This document shows positions 1 to 7,576 of a stretch of 14,318 nt of DNA, in pieces; positions within the stretch are counted from its first letter, which is position 1, and every line of letters begins with the position of its first letter. The notes below the pieces were generated by a model. That model was not told where the DNA came from. It searched no databases and was given only the letters and a program-made list of their open reading frames with translations. Where the stretch lies: assembly GCA_947486505.1 (NCBI GenBank), contig CANKTT010000030.1:1-14318 (forward strand), read 5' to 3'. A program made the translations under genes and the position numbers. The DNA is from Actinomycetota bacterium (GTDB taxonomy: Bacteria; Actinomycetota; Actinomycetes; S36-B12; UBA5976).

Positions 1-652
1 GGGCCATAAGTGCAGTGGCATCAATTTCTTTGAATTCAGTGATGTGAGGAATTCGAAGTGCTTCGGACATGCTGGTTGCGATTTGTCGACGCAAGCCGCG
101 CAACTGAATCAAAGTCACGCCGTGGCCATCAGCCTGAGCAATAAATGGTGTCGTGTCTTGTGTAGCTGATGAAGTGCCTGCGCCTCGCTTGGCATTAGTT
201 AAATCATCAGCGGTGATTCGGCCGTTTGGTCCAGATCCAGTTATGGAATCAAGTGCAATGCCAAGTGATGCGGCAAGCTTTCGCGTGCTTGGGCTTGCCA
301 GCGGTCGAACGTTGGTCGCGCGCGCTGGTGTTACTGCAGATTTTGAAGTTTGCTTCTCTTCCGGAGCCGGTGCAGATACATGCGCTGCAATGTCTTTAGA
401 TATGGCACCGGTTGCTTCTATCTGCATCAAGTTTGAGCCAACAGCTAATACGTCGCCAACTTTGGCACCAAGTGATTTCACGATGCCGGTTACTGGTGCT
501 GGGATTTCAATTTGTGACTTGTCAGTTTCGACAACTACTACTGGCTGATCTTCCTTTACGGTGTCACCAACCGCGACTAACCACTCGATTACTTCGGCTT
601 CGGCAATACCTTCGCCGACGTCAGCAAGTTTGTAGTCAATTAAGTTGCTCAT
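1..652 (-). CDS. Dihydrolipoamide acyltransferase (E2) of a 2-oxo-acid dehydrogenase complex, C-terminus cut by window edge
   Basis: The E2 core carries acyl groups from E1 on a lipoyl arm and transfers them to CoA in the cytosol. The visible 217 residues contain an N-terminal lipoyl domain (about 1-78) with the lipoylation motif ETDKSQIEIPAP, lysine at residue 45. An Ala/Pro/Thr-rich linker follows, then a peripheral subunit (E3)-binding domain at about 116-152 (PSTRKLAASLG ... GPNGRITADDL). The start of the acyltransferase domain is seen at GLRRQIATSMSEA. The family is usually above 400 residues, so roughly half is missing beyond base 1. The ATG at 652 overlaps the stop of the E1 beta gene by ATGA, which indicates translational coupling. 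Gene order E1a-E1b-E2 matches the mycobacterial bkd operon, but the acyl specificity (branched-chain or pyruvate) cannot be fixed from this part. Confidence 0.93.
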   Translation of the reverse strand, partial: MSNLIDYKLADVGEGIAEAEVIEWLVAVGDTVKEDQPVVVVETDKSQIEIPAPVTGIVKSLGAKVGDVLAVGSNLMQIEATGAISKDIAAHVSAPAPEEKQTSKSAVTPARATNVRPLASPSTRKLAASLGIALDSITGSGPNGRITADDLTNAKRGAGTSSATQDTTPFIAQADGHGVTLIQLRGLRRQIATSMSEALRIPHITEFKEIDATALMA

Positions 653-1632
653 GCAGATGCCTTTGCCAACGCTGCAACTTCGGCAACTACTCGGTCAACA
701 TCTGGAATGTATAGATCTTCAACCCCACCAAGTGGGTATGGAGTATCAGGTGCCGAGATCCGAATAATCGGAGCTTCCAAACTGTAGAAGCATTCTTGCT
801 GGATTGTTGCAACCAGCTCGCCACCAAAACCACCAGTAAGCGGAGCTTCATGCAGAATCACTACTCGACCAGTCTTTGCTACAGATTCAGAGATGCCATC
901 TATATCAAGCGGATTCAAGGAACGCAGATCAAGGACTTCAATGCTGATTCCTTGTGCAGAAAGTTCTTCAGCTGCGCGCTCGGCTACATTAACTGCAGCG
1001 GACCAGGCAATCAAAGATACATCCGCACCGGCGCGAGCAACCCGAAGTTTTCCAAGTGGAACTGTGTAACGCTCGTCCGGTACTTCGTCTTTAGTTAAGC
1101 GATAGCCCTTGAGTGGCTCTAGGTAAAGCACGGGATCATCTGATTCCATAGCAGCCGCTAGCAGACCCTTTGCGTCATATGCCGTTGCCGGCGCAACAAC
1201 CTTAAGGCCAGGTGTGTGAGTATAGAAAGCTTCAAATGCATCCGAGTGAAGTTCTGGAGTTCGAACGCCACCACCAAATGGCGAACGAATTACGAGTGGC
1301 AACGCATGTCTACCTTGGGAGCGATAGCGCAGGCGCGCAACTTGCTGGCCAATTTGATGAAACGCTTGGTGTCCAAAACCTAAGAACTGCAATTCAATAA
1401 CTGGACGTAAGCCGCTCATTGCCAAACCAATTCCAGAACCGACGATTACGCCTTCGGCAAGTGGCATGTCAACAACGCGTTCTTTTCCGAAGCGCGCTTG
1501 CAAACCATCAGTTGCGCGGAATACGCCGCCAAGAACACCGACGTCTTCACCGATTACAACAACGCGATTATCGGCTTCCATTTCCTGGCCAAGGCATTCG
1601 CGAATTGCTTCGATCATGGTCTTTTCGCTCAT
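649..1632 (-). CDS. 2-oxo-acid dehydrogenase E1 component, beta subunit (branched-chain/pyruvate type)
   Basis: This is the transketolase-like beta subunit (327 aa, full family length) that forms the alpha2beta2 thiamine-diphosphate decarboxylase with the upstream alpha subunit. Family features are GEDVGVLGGVFRATDGL (about 28-44), the MPLAEGVIVGSGIGLAMSGLRPVIELQF block with the conserved Glu near residue 60, and the C-terminal transketolase domain with the HEAPLTGGFGGEL motif. The ATG at 1632 overlaps the E1 alpha stop as ATGA, and the E1 beta stop overlaps the E2 start in the same way, so the three subunits should be made in stoichiometric amounts from one mRNA. The complex is cytosolic. Branched-chain 2-oxo acids are my preferred substrates, judged from similarity to mycobacterial Bkd proteins; pyruvate is the main alternative. 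Confidence 0.93.
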   Translation of the reverse strand: MSEKTMIEAIRECLGQEMEADNRVVVIGEDVGVLGGVFRATDGLQARFGKERVVDMPLAEGVIVGSGIGLAMSGLRPVIELQFLGFGHQAFHQIGQQVARLRYRSQGRHALPLVIRSPFGGGVRTPELHSDAFEAFYTHTPGLKVVAPATAYDAKGLLAAAMESDDPVLYLEPLKGYRLTKDEVPDERYTVPLGKLRVARAGADVSLIAWSAAVNVAERAAEELSAQGISIEVLDLRSLNPLDIDGISESVAKTGRVVILHEAPLTGGFGGELVATIQQECFYSLEAPIIRISAPDTPYPLGGVEDLYIPDVDRVVAEVAALAKASA

Positions 1633-2714
1633 TGGACATCACCGTTTCGATTTGCCCAATCGCGCTTTTGATCCAGCATGCGCTGTGGTGGCTCTGCATA
1701 CACGTGATCAAACAAGGCATCACTTGTTGCAAGCGGGGTATTGCGCGCAATTTCCATGGCTAAATCAATTTGGGCTGCGCAACTATCTAGTAATTCTTGT
1801 TCGAGATTTTCATTCCAGATTCCACGGCTACGTAAGTAGTTCTTGATTCGTTCAACCGGATCTTTTTGTTGCCACTTTTCAAGTTCTTGCTGATCGATGT
1901 ATCGCGTTGGATCATCAGCAGTGTTATGTGCACCAGTTCGATAAGTTACAGATTCAATCAGGGTTGGGCCGCCGCCTGCTCGTGCCTTGGCGACTGCTTG
2001 TGCGGTCATTTCATGAACTGCCAGCAAGTCATTGCCATCAACCATTACGCCTTCAACGCCATATCCAATGGCACGTTCTGCAAAGGAGCGAGCAGCTGTT
2101 TGATTTTCGCGAGGCGTAGAAATTGCCCATCCATTGTTCTGCAAAAAGAAAATTACTGGCGCTTTCATAATTCCTGCCAGGTTTAAGCTCTCGTGAAAGT
2201 CACCTTCGGACGATGCCCCATCACCAAAGAAAGTAATGACAACTCCATCACCGCCTTGCATCTTTAGTCCCCAAGCTAATCCGGTGGCTTGTGGAATTTG
2301 GGCCGCTAACGAAATTTGCATTGGCAACATTTTCACGTTTGGCGGAATCGTGCCACCTTTAGGATTGCCCATGAAATACAAAGCGAAGTTTTCAATTGGG
2401 TAGCCGTGCCGAATCAAGGCTGGGAATTCACGATACTGCGGAACGATCCAATCTTTTGTTGGATCAAGTGTCGAAGCTGCGCCAACTACCGATGCCTCTT
2501 GACCGCGCACTGAAGAAAAGGTTCCAAAGCGGCCTTGGCGCTGCATGCTGGTTGCTTTGTCGTCGAATACTCGGGTCAACATCATGTAGCGAAGGGCTTC
2601 AAGCACTGCTTCGTCTGACATTGGCGACTCGCCTGAATCAAGGATTCCAGAATCGGTTAAGCGGCTAAATGGAGTGATCGGTTCAAAGTTTGGCAAAAAC
2701 CGCGATTCGCTCAT
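1629..2714 (-). CDS. 2-oxo-acid dehydrogenase E1 component, alpha subunit (branched-chain/pyruvate type)
   Basis: The alpha subunit of the ThDP-dependent decarboxylase that makes the acyl-lipoyl intermediate from a 2-oxo acid. From the ATG at 2714 it is 361 aa, normal for the family. The ThDP/Mg motif starts at GDG (164-166) and ends at NN (193-194): GDGASSEGDFHESLN then FLQNNGWAIST. The phosphorylation-loop region reads TYRTGAHNTADDPTRY, close to mycobacterial BkdA. I chose 2714 because GGAAG lies about 9 nt upstream. An in-frame TTG at 2750 and ATG at 2744 would add 10-12 residues (MPMLGAAWKSAF) without family support. It is the promoter-proximal gene of the E1a-E1b-E2 operon, and its 5' region is shared with the divergent racemase operon and the palindrome at 2795-2812. 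Confidence 0.93.
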   Translation of the reverse strand: MSESRFLPNFEPITPFSRLTDSGILDSGESPMSDEAVLEALRYMMLTRVFDDKATSMQRQGRFGTFSSVRGQEASVVGAASTLDPTKDWIVPQYREFPALIRHGYPIENFALYFMGNPKGGTIPPNVKMLPMQISLAAQIPQATGLAWGLKMQGGDGVVITFFGDGASSEGDFHESLNLAGIMKAPVIFFLQNNGWAISTPRENQTAARSFAERAIGYGVEGVMVDGNDLLAVHEMTAQAVAKARAGGGPTLIESVTYRTGAHNTADDPTRYIDQQELEKWQQKDPVERIKNYLRSRGIWNENLEQELLDSCAAQIDLAMEIARNTPLATSDALFDHVYAEPPQRMLDQKRDWANRNGDVQ

Positions 2715-2794
2715 GAATGCACTCTTCCACGCTGCGCCCAGCATTGGCAAGTGGCAGAACAGGCTTGACTTAGGGACTTTCTGGGCAAAGAATG

Positions 2795-2812
2795 ATTAGT
2801 GCATGCACTAAT
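2795..2812. promoter_or_regulatory. Perfect 18-bp palindrome, probable operator between divergent operons
   Basis: ATTAGTGCATGCACTAAT is a perfect inverted repeat with no spacer. It lies in the 140-bp gap between the E1 alpha start (2714, minus) and the racemase start (2855, plus). The symmetry and position fit a binding site for a dimeric repressor controlling both operons. The GntR protein at 5642-6289 is the nearest candidate regulator, but this is only inferred from proximity. I saw no second copy elsewhere in the window, including the GntR gene's own promoter region. Confidence 0.6.
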
Positions 2813-2854
2813 GCATACAGATTTACTCAAATTTCGAACAAACTGGGGACGCGA

Positions 2855-3589
2855 ATGATCTACAAAGCAAGGGCCGGGCAGGTTGCCTATGGGTACGCGA
2901 TCGGGATGCTTTGTGCCGAGTGGCACATTCCATTTATTCCAGGTGATTTGAACAACGCAGGAACCTTCTCTTTTCCTGTGCGATACGAATCTGTGAAAGG
3001 AGTATCTGGTGCAGACGTGCTTCGGGGAAATGGCGATAGCTATGCCCAGATCATGATTGACGCTGCAAAAAAACTAGAGGCCGAAGGCGTTCGCGCGATT
3101 ACTGGCAACTGCGGATTCATGGCGGCTTATCAGGAAGCGGTTGCGAATCAAGTAAAAATCCCGGTGTTCTTAACTAGCCTGATCCAACTTCCAATGTTGC
3201 TCAACATGTACGGCAAGGATCACCACATTGCAATCTTGACTGCAAACTCAGCTTCAATGACTGACGAACTACTTGCTGGTGCAGGCGTGGCCGACACTTC
3301 TCGCCTAACAATTCAAGGCATGGAAACCTATTCACATTTCAATGACGTAATTCTGAAGGAACTTGGCACACTCGATGAAGACAAGATGCGGGCTGAAGTA
3401 GTTCAAGCTGCCAAAGATGTAATCAAGCGAGACCCAGCAATTCGCGCCTTCATGTTGGAGTGCAGTGACTTGCCTCCATATAGCAAGGCAATAGAGGAAG
3501 CTACTGGGCTTCCGGTCTTTGATTGGGCCAATTTCATAAATTATGTATACAACGCCACTGTTCCTCATGACTATCAAGGAATTTGCTGA
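2855..3589 (+). CDS. Asp/Glu/hydantoin racemase-superfamily protein
   Basis: A 244-aa cofactor-independent racemase/isomerase-like protein. Enzymes of this superfamily use two cysteines as acid-base pair; here these are Cys86 (ITGNCGFMA) and Cys203 (MLECSDLPPYS), at the expected positions in the two pseudo-symmetric halves. Substrates in the superfamily include aspartate, glutamate, hydantoins, allantoin-type compounds and maleate, so the exact reaction is open. The ATG at 2855 is preceded by a GGGGA ribosome site about 6 nt away. A longer in-frame reading from 2792 would run through the palindrome and is rejected. It is the first gene of a plus-strand operon, 35 nt before a DadA-like dehydrogenase, which suggests it feeds that enzyme by converting an L-amino acid to the D form or by isomerising a related compound. 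Confidence 0.8.
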   Translation: MIYKARAGQVAYGYAIGMLCAEWHIPFIPGDLNNAGTFSFPVRYESVKGVSGADVLRGNGDSYAQIMIDAAKKLEAEGVRAITGNCGFMAAYQEAVANQVKIPVFLTSLIQLPMLLNMYGKDHHIAILTANSASMTDELLAGAGVADTSRLTIQGMETYSHFNDVILKELGTLDEDKMRAEVVQAAKDVIKRDPAIRAFMLECSDLPPYSKAIEEATGLPVFDWANFINYVYNATVPHDYQGIC

Positions 3590-3624
3590 AAGACTGTCGT
3601 TAGTTAAATCACAAGGAGATTCTG

Positions 3625-4884
3625 GTGCGCACAATTGTTGTTGGTGGCGGCGTAGTCGGCGTTACGACTGCTTACTACCTGTTTAAAGAAGGTCACGAAG
3701 TAGTTGTCGTTGATAAGGCAACCAAAGTCGCAGCGGAGGCTACCGCAGTAAACGCAGGTTTGATTGCGCCTGGACATTGCTTTGCTTGGGCATCACCTGC
3801 AGCTCCAAAGATGCTGGTTAAATCTTTGTTTGGCGAAAAGACTTCAATTCGAGTTAAGCCAACTTTGAATCCGCGTTTTCTTTGGTGGGGACTTCAGTTC
3901 ATGCGCGAGTGCACAACTGAGCGCGCCGCAATTAACACTTTGGCAAAAATGCACTTGTGTGACTACAGCCAAACCAAACTTGATGAAATTGCCTTAGCTG
4001 AAAGTATTGACTACCAAGGCGTGGACAAGGGTTTGTTGTACTTGTACCGCGATGCCGCTGAACTTGAACTTGGTATGGGCAAGATGAAGTTGCTAACGGA
4101 TAACGGTCAAAAACTTGAGCAATTAGACATGAAGGGTTTGGCTGCTGTCGATCCAGCGTTCGGCAATGCCACAGTTCAACTAGCTGGCGCAATTCACGCA
4201 CCAAATGATGGCAGCGGTAACTCTGAACTTTTCACCCGCAAACTAACGGAACTACTTATCAGCAAGGGTGTTGAGTTCAAACTTGGCGTCACTGCTAAAT
4301 CATTCGTCGCTGACGGCGATCGCATTACGGGACTACAAACTGATCAAGGTTTGATGACTGCAGATAACTACGTGCTTGCCATGGGTGTTTGGAGTCCAAA
4401 GCTTTCTCGCACAGTTGGCCAAGACCTTCCGGTCTATCCAGCAAAGGGCTTCTCGATGACTTTTGATCTTAAAGACAAGTCAAAGGCTCCTGAACTTGGT
4501 GGCGTTGATGAAAAAACTTTGGTCGCTTGGTCACCAATGGGAGATCAACTTCGTATGTCTTCGACTGCGCAGTTCTCAGGCTTTGACGCTTCGCACAAAC
4601 CAGAAGACTTCGCAGCAATTCGCAGCACGGCAAAAGAGTTGTGGCCAGATGCCGCTGATTGGGATGGCGGTTCGATGACTGCTGGACTACGTCCAATGAC
4701 TCCAGATGGTCCACCAATTATTGGTAAGGGCAAGAAGCATAAGAACTTGTACTACAACACTGGACATGGTCACATGGGCTGGACTATGGCAAGTGGATCA
4801 AGTGCTGCAATCGTTGACATCATTGCTGGTCGCACGCCGGAGATTGCCATGGATCCATTTGTTGTTCGTACTTACCGCAAGTAG
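3625..4884 (+). CDS. D-amino-acid dehydrogenase-like FAD protein (DadA family)
   Basis: A 419-aa member of the DAO (D-amino-acid oxidase/dehydrogenase) fold. It has an N-terminal Rossmann FAD site VVGGGVVGVTTAYYL (GGGVVG at 7-12) with an acidic residue ending beta-2 (Asp30, VVVVDKA). The C-terminal FAD-contact region includes AGLRPMTPDGPPIIG and YYNTGHGHMGWTMASGS, typical of DadA. Known DadA enzymes oxidatively deaminate D-amino acids to 2-oxo acids and pass electrons to the respiratory chain. The start is GTG at 3625 with AAGGAG 8 nt upstream. It lies 35 nt after the racemase-family gene and 6 nt before an SDR gene. Its 2-oxo-acid products would be natural substrates for the divergently encoded dehydrogenase complex. 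Exact amino-acid specificity is unknown. Confidence 0.87.
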   Translation: MRTIVVGGGVVGVTTAYYLFKEGHEVVVVDKATKVAAEATAVNAGLIAPGHCFAWASPAAPKMLVKSLFGEKTSIRVKPTLNPRFLWWGLQFMRECTTERAAINTLAKMHLCDYSQTKLDEIALAESIDYQGVDKGLLYLYRDAAELELGMGKMKLLTDNGQKLEQLDMKGLAAVDPAFGNATVQLAGAIHAPNDGSGNSELFTRKLTELLISKGVEFKLGVTAKSFVADGDRITGLQTDQGLMTADNYVLAMGVWSPKLSRTVGQDLPVYPAKGFSMTFDLKDKSKAPELGGVDEKTLVAWSPMGDQLRMSSTAQFSGFDASHKPEDFAAIRSTAKELWPDAADWDGGSMTAGLRPMTPDGPPIIGKGKKHKNLYYNTGHGHMGWTMASGSSAAIVDIIAGRTPEIAMDPFVVRTYRK

Positions 4885-4890
4885 TTCAGC

Positions 4891-5640
4891 ATGAAAACTG
4901 CACTGATCACTGGTGGCGCTAAAGGAATTGGCTTCGCAATTAGCCAAGAGCTAATGCGCAATGGCTGGAACGTAGTCATAACTGGTCGAGATTCTCAGGC
5001 AATCGACTCTGCAGTCGCCAGCCTAAACACTGGTCCAGGTAAAGCAGTCGGCAAGGTAATGGATGTTCGAGATCGTGCTTCCATCGATGCAGTGCTTGCA
5101 GAAGTTCGCAAGGAATTCGACTCACTTGATTCTTTAATCAACTGTGCTGGCGTAATCATTCGCAATGAATCTGAAGTTTTAAGTGAAGCCGACTGGGAAA
5201 CGGTTATCGATACTGATCTCAGTGGTGTATTCAGATGCAGTCAAGCTGCTTTCGAAGACTTAACGAAAGCTAACGGTGCCACGATTGTTAACGTCGGCTC
5301 AATTGCTGGCAGTGTTGGTATCGCAGGTCGCGCTGGATACACCGCAGCCAAAGCTGGACTTGAAGGACTAACTCGAACCCTCGGTTTGGAATGGGCGGAC
5401 CGAGACATTCGAGTCAATGCTGTTGCGCCAGGTTGGACGCGTACTGAAATGGTCGCAGGCGGAATTAAAGATGGCAGACTTTCCGAAGCTGCACTTACTT
5501 CACGAATTCCACAAAAGCGTTTGGCTGAACCACATGAGATCGCAACGGTAGTGAAGTTCTTGATGTCTTCTGATTCCAGTTACATCACTGGTCAAACAAT
5601 TACAGTTGATGGCGGCATCACCATAAACGGCAACACTTAA
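4891..5640 (+). CDS. Classical short-chain dehydrogenase/reductase (FabG-like)
   Basis: A 249-aa classical SDR with all expected motifs: the nucleotide-binding GGAKGIG (8-14), the structural NCAG (84-87), and catalytic Ser137 (NVGSIAG), Tyr150 and Lys154 (YTAAKAG). The C-terminal TGQTITVDGG signature is intact. The residues after beta-2 (TGRD) leave NAD or NADP preference ambiguous. It starts 6 nt after the DadA-like stop, so it belongs to the same operon. In that setting it may oxidise or reduce a hydroxy acid or hydroxyacyl intermediate of the same catabolic route rather than act in fatty acid synthesis; this is inference. Its stop codon is separated from the convergent GntR gene by a single base. 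Confidence 0.88.
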   Translation: MKTALITGGAKGIGFAISQELMRNGWNVVITGRDSQAIDSAVASLNTGPGKAVGKVMDVRDRASIDAVLAEVRKEFDSLDSLINCAGVIIRNESEVLSEADWETVIDTDLSGVFRCSQAAFEDLTKANGATIVNVGSIAGSVGIAGRAGYTAAKAGLEGLTRTLGLEWADRDIRVNAVAPGWTRTEMVAGGIKDGRLSEAALTSRIPQKRLAEPHEIATVVKFLMSSDSSYITGQTITVDGGITINGNT

Positions 5641-5641
5641 A

Positions 5642-6289
5642 CTAACGAAGTTTTAAAAGCGTAACTTCAAGCGCATCGAACACATGTTGCTGCGCTGTTG
5701 ATTCTGCTTCATCAGCATCATGATTCTTGATTGCCTTGAGAATTGCAGCGTGACCCTTAATTGAAAGTTTGGTCTCTTCTTTGGTGTACATCTCAGCAAT
5801 GCGATGGTTGAAGAAGTGCTTGCTATTGCTTCGATTAATTCGCTCTAACCGAGTGTTACCACAGGCAGTGAAGATGGCAGCGTGGAATTGATCGTTTAGA
5901 TCTACAATTAGATCTCGATCATTTGAAGTGATTAAAGAATCCTTGTGTGCGCCGATCTTTTCGATATCTTTATACGCAGCAGTACCAGACTTTTGCGCGG
6001 CCAGGCGTGCAGCCATGCCTTCAAGGGATGCGCGGACTTCATAAATCTCAACGATTTCATCGCGGGTGTGTTCCCGAACTACATAACCGCGCTTAGCTGC
6101 AACTACCAGTCCTTCGGCTTCCAGGAGCTGTAATGCCTCTCGGATCGGGGTGCGCGAGGTCTTAAGTCTTTCGGCTAAATCAACTGCGATCAATCTTTCA
6201 TTCGGACGAATCTTGCCTTGAATGATTTCATCCCGAAGAAGTGTCAGGGCTTCAAAGGTTAGTGAGCCTTTGGGTGGCAAATCAGTCAT
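5642..6289 (-). CDS. GntR-family transcriptional regulator, FCD (FadR-type) subfamily
   Basis: A 215-aa repressor-type protein. The N-terminal winged helix (about 8-74) contains the GntR signature LAERLKTSRTPIREALQLLEAEG and the wing VVAAKRGYVV. The C-terminal all-helical FCD domain (about 80-210) has plausible metal/ligand residues: Asp133 and His136 (LNDQFH), His180 (KGHAAILKAI) and His202 (QQHV). FCD domains generally sense carboxylates or metabolites of the pathway they control. The gene is divergent from the acyl-CoA dehydrogenase/kinase pair across a 93-bp gap with an inverted repeat, the usual layout for auto-regulation and control of the neighbour. It ends 1 nt from the convergent SDR gene, so control of the racemase operon is also possible. 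The ligand is unknown. Confidence 0.88.
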   Translation of the reverse strand: MTDLPPKGSLTFEALTLLRDEIIQGKIRPNERLIAVDLAERLKTSRTPIREALQLLEAEGLVVAAKRGYVVREHTRDEIVEIYEVRASLEGMAARLAAQKSGTAAYKDIEKIGAHKDSLITSNDRDLIVDLNDQFHAAIFTACGNTRLERINRSNSKHFFNHRIAEMYTKEETKLSIKGHAAILKAIKNHDADEAESTAQQHVFDALEVTLLKLR

Positions 6290-6304
6290 TTCGAAGTGGC
6301 CCTA

Positions 6305-6332
6305 ATGTTTGAGAAGTTATAACTCAAAGCAT
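6305..6332. promoter_or_regulatory. Imperfect inverted repeat in the GntR / acyl-CoA dehydrogenase divergent promoter
   Basis: TTTGAG (6308-6313) and CTCAAA (6323-6328) are inverted around AAGTTATAA, with further partial symmetry in flanking ATG and GCAT. An overlapping self-complementary core, AGTTATAACT, lies at 6315-6324. FCD-type GntR proteins bind short palindromes in such gaps, so this is a candidate operator. It would lie over the -35 region of the rightward promoter. Confidence 0.4.
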
Positions 6333-6341
6333 AACGGAAGA

Positions 6342-6347
6342 TAGAAT
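6342..6347 (+). promoter_or_regulatory. Possible -10 element (TAGAAT) for the acyl-CoA dehydrogenase operon
   Basis: TAGAAT lies 35 nt before the ATG at 6383 and just downstream of the inverted repeat. No convincing -35 hexamer is seen 17 nt upstream, where the repeat lies. The call rests on position and a 5/6 match to TATAAT. Confidence 0.35.
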
Positions 6348-6382
6348 TAGGACTACGAAAACTATTGTTATGGATTCCTCAC

Positions 6383-7576
6383 ATGAGCTACGAGTTTGAT
6401 CAAGATCAGCAAGTGAAAGAATTTGCATTGCGAGTTCGCAATTTTATCGATTCTGAAGTTACTCCGCATGAGCCAGAATTGAATCCAAATTCACATGGCA
6501 TTAATCCGCAACTAAGAGTTGTGTTGCAAGACAAGGCGCGAGCTGCAAATGTATTTGCTCCAACCGCACCAAAAGAATTTGGTGGGCATGGCTTCAATCA
6601 TGTTGCCCAAGCTGTAATCCTTGAAGAATCAGGCCGCAGTCTTCTGGGACCAACTGCAATGAACTGTGCAGCTCCCGATGAAGGCAACATGTTGCTACTT
6701 AACAAAATTGCAACGCCAGAGCAGCGAGCAAAATACTTAGCGCCACTAGCTAGAGGCGAAATCAGATCTTCATTTGCAATGACTGAACCAAGTCCAGGAG
6801 CTGGCGCTGATCCAAACTTACTTTCAACAACTGCTGAAAAGACTGCTAGCGGCTGGGTCATCAATGGCAATAAGTGGTTAATCACTGGCGCTGATGGTGC
6901 TGGGGTCTCGATTGTGATGGCAAAGACTTCCAGTGGTGCAACCATGTTCTTGGTCGACGCTGCCAATCCAGGCATGAAGGTCGTTCGCAGTTTGGACACT
7001 CTTGATAGTGCCTTCACTGGTGGTCATGGTGTCGTGGACTTTAACAACTGTGAAGTCTCTGATGATGCAGTACTTGGTCAAGTTAATGAAGGTTTTGTAA
7101 ATGCTCAGGTACGCCTTGGGCCAGCTCGCCTCACTCATTGCATGCGTTGGTTAGGCGCTGCGCGTCGGGCACATGAGTCTGCGGTGGCCTATGCTGCGAC
7201 TCGCCCAATGTTTGGAGCCGAATTGGCCTCTCTGGGTATGGCTCAACAAATGATCGCGGACAATGAAATCGATATCGCTGCCTGTCGTGCATTAGTCCAT
7301 AGAGCCGCTTGGGTTTTAGATCAAGGGCTCCCAGCCCGCGCGGAAACTTCAATTGCAAAAACTTTCGTTGCCGAGGCCACATTTAGAATCGTGGATCGTT
7401 CGATGCAGCTGTGTGGTGCCAAGGGAACATCGAGCGAGCTACCAATCGCTCAAATTTTCCGGGATATTCGTCCCTTCCGCATTTATGACGGGCCATCTGA
7501 AGTTCACCGTTGGTCAATTTCCCGTCGCTCAGTTCGACATTCACAGGCAGGCAAGTTGCCTGGAGACTGGGCGTGA
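6383..7576 (+). CDS. Acyl-CoA dehydrogenase-family flavoprotein (ACAD10/11- or LvaC-like)
   Basis: A 397-aa FAD-dependent ACAD-fold protein of normal length. It shows the first ACAD signature FAMTEPSPGAGAD (131-143), the middle beta-domain NGNKWLITGA (161-170), and the C-terminal YDGPSEVHRWSI motif, in which Glu373 is at the position of the catalytic base of many ACADs. The ATG at 6383 is chosen over an in-frame TTG at 6365; the ribosome site is weak. Its GTGA overlap with a downstream APH-family kinase gene is telling. In bacterial levulinate catabolism (LvaA/LvaC) and in eukaryotic ACAD10/11, a kinase phosphorylates a 4-hydroxyacyl-CoA and the ACAD partner eliminates the phosphate. I infer a similar function here. 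A standard beta-oxidation ACAD is the alternative. Confidence 0.87.
   Translation: MSYEFDQDQQVKEFALRVRNFIDSEVTPHEPELNPNSHGINPQLRVVLQDKARAANVFAPTAPKEFGGHGFNHVAQAVILEESGRSLLGPTAMNCAAPDEGNMLLLNKIATPEQRAKYLAPLARGEIRSSFAMTEPSPGAGADPNLLSTTAEKTASGWVINGNKWLITGADGAGVSIVMAKTSSGATMFLVDAANPGMKVVRSLDTLDSAFTGGHGVVDFNNCEVSDDAVLGQVNEGFVNAQVRLGPARLTHCMRWLGAARRAHESAVAYAATRPMFGAELASLGMAQQMIADNEIDIAACRALVHRAAWVLDQGLPARAETSIAKTFVAEATFRIVDRSMQLCGAKGTSSELPIAQIFRDIRPFRIYDGPSEVHRWSISRRSVRHSQAGKLPGDWA

Noticed and set aside
153..548. 131-codon open frame on the plus strand at the left edge
   Set aside because: It is antisense to the E2 gene, whose opposite-strand translation shows lipoyl and E3-binding domains.
2714..2750. 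Longer N-terminus for E1 alpha from TTG 2750 or ATG 2744
   Set aside because: The extra residues do not resemble the family, and the ATG at 2714 has a better-placed GGAAG.
2792..2854. N-terminal extension of the racemase gene
   Set aside because: It would be read through the palindrome, has no ribosome site, and the ATG at 2855 follows GGGGA at a good distance.
6598..7017. 139-codon minus-strand frame inside the acyl-CoA dehydrogenase
   Set aside because: The sense strand encodes clear ACAD signatures over the same bases; the reverse frame shows no motif.
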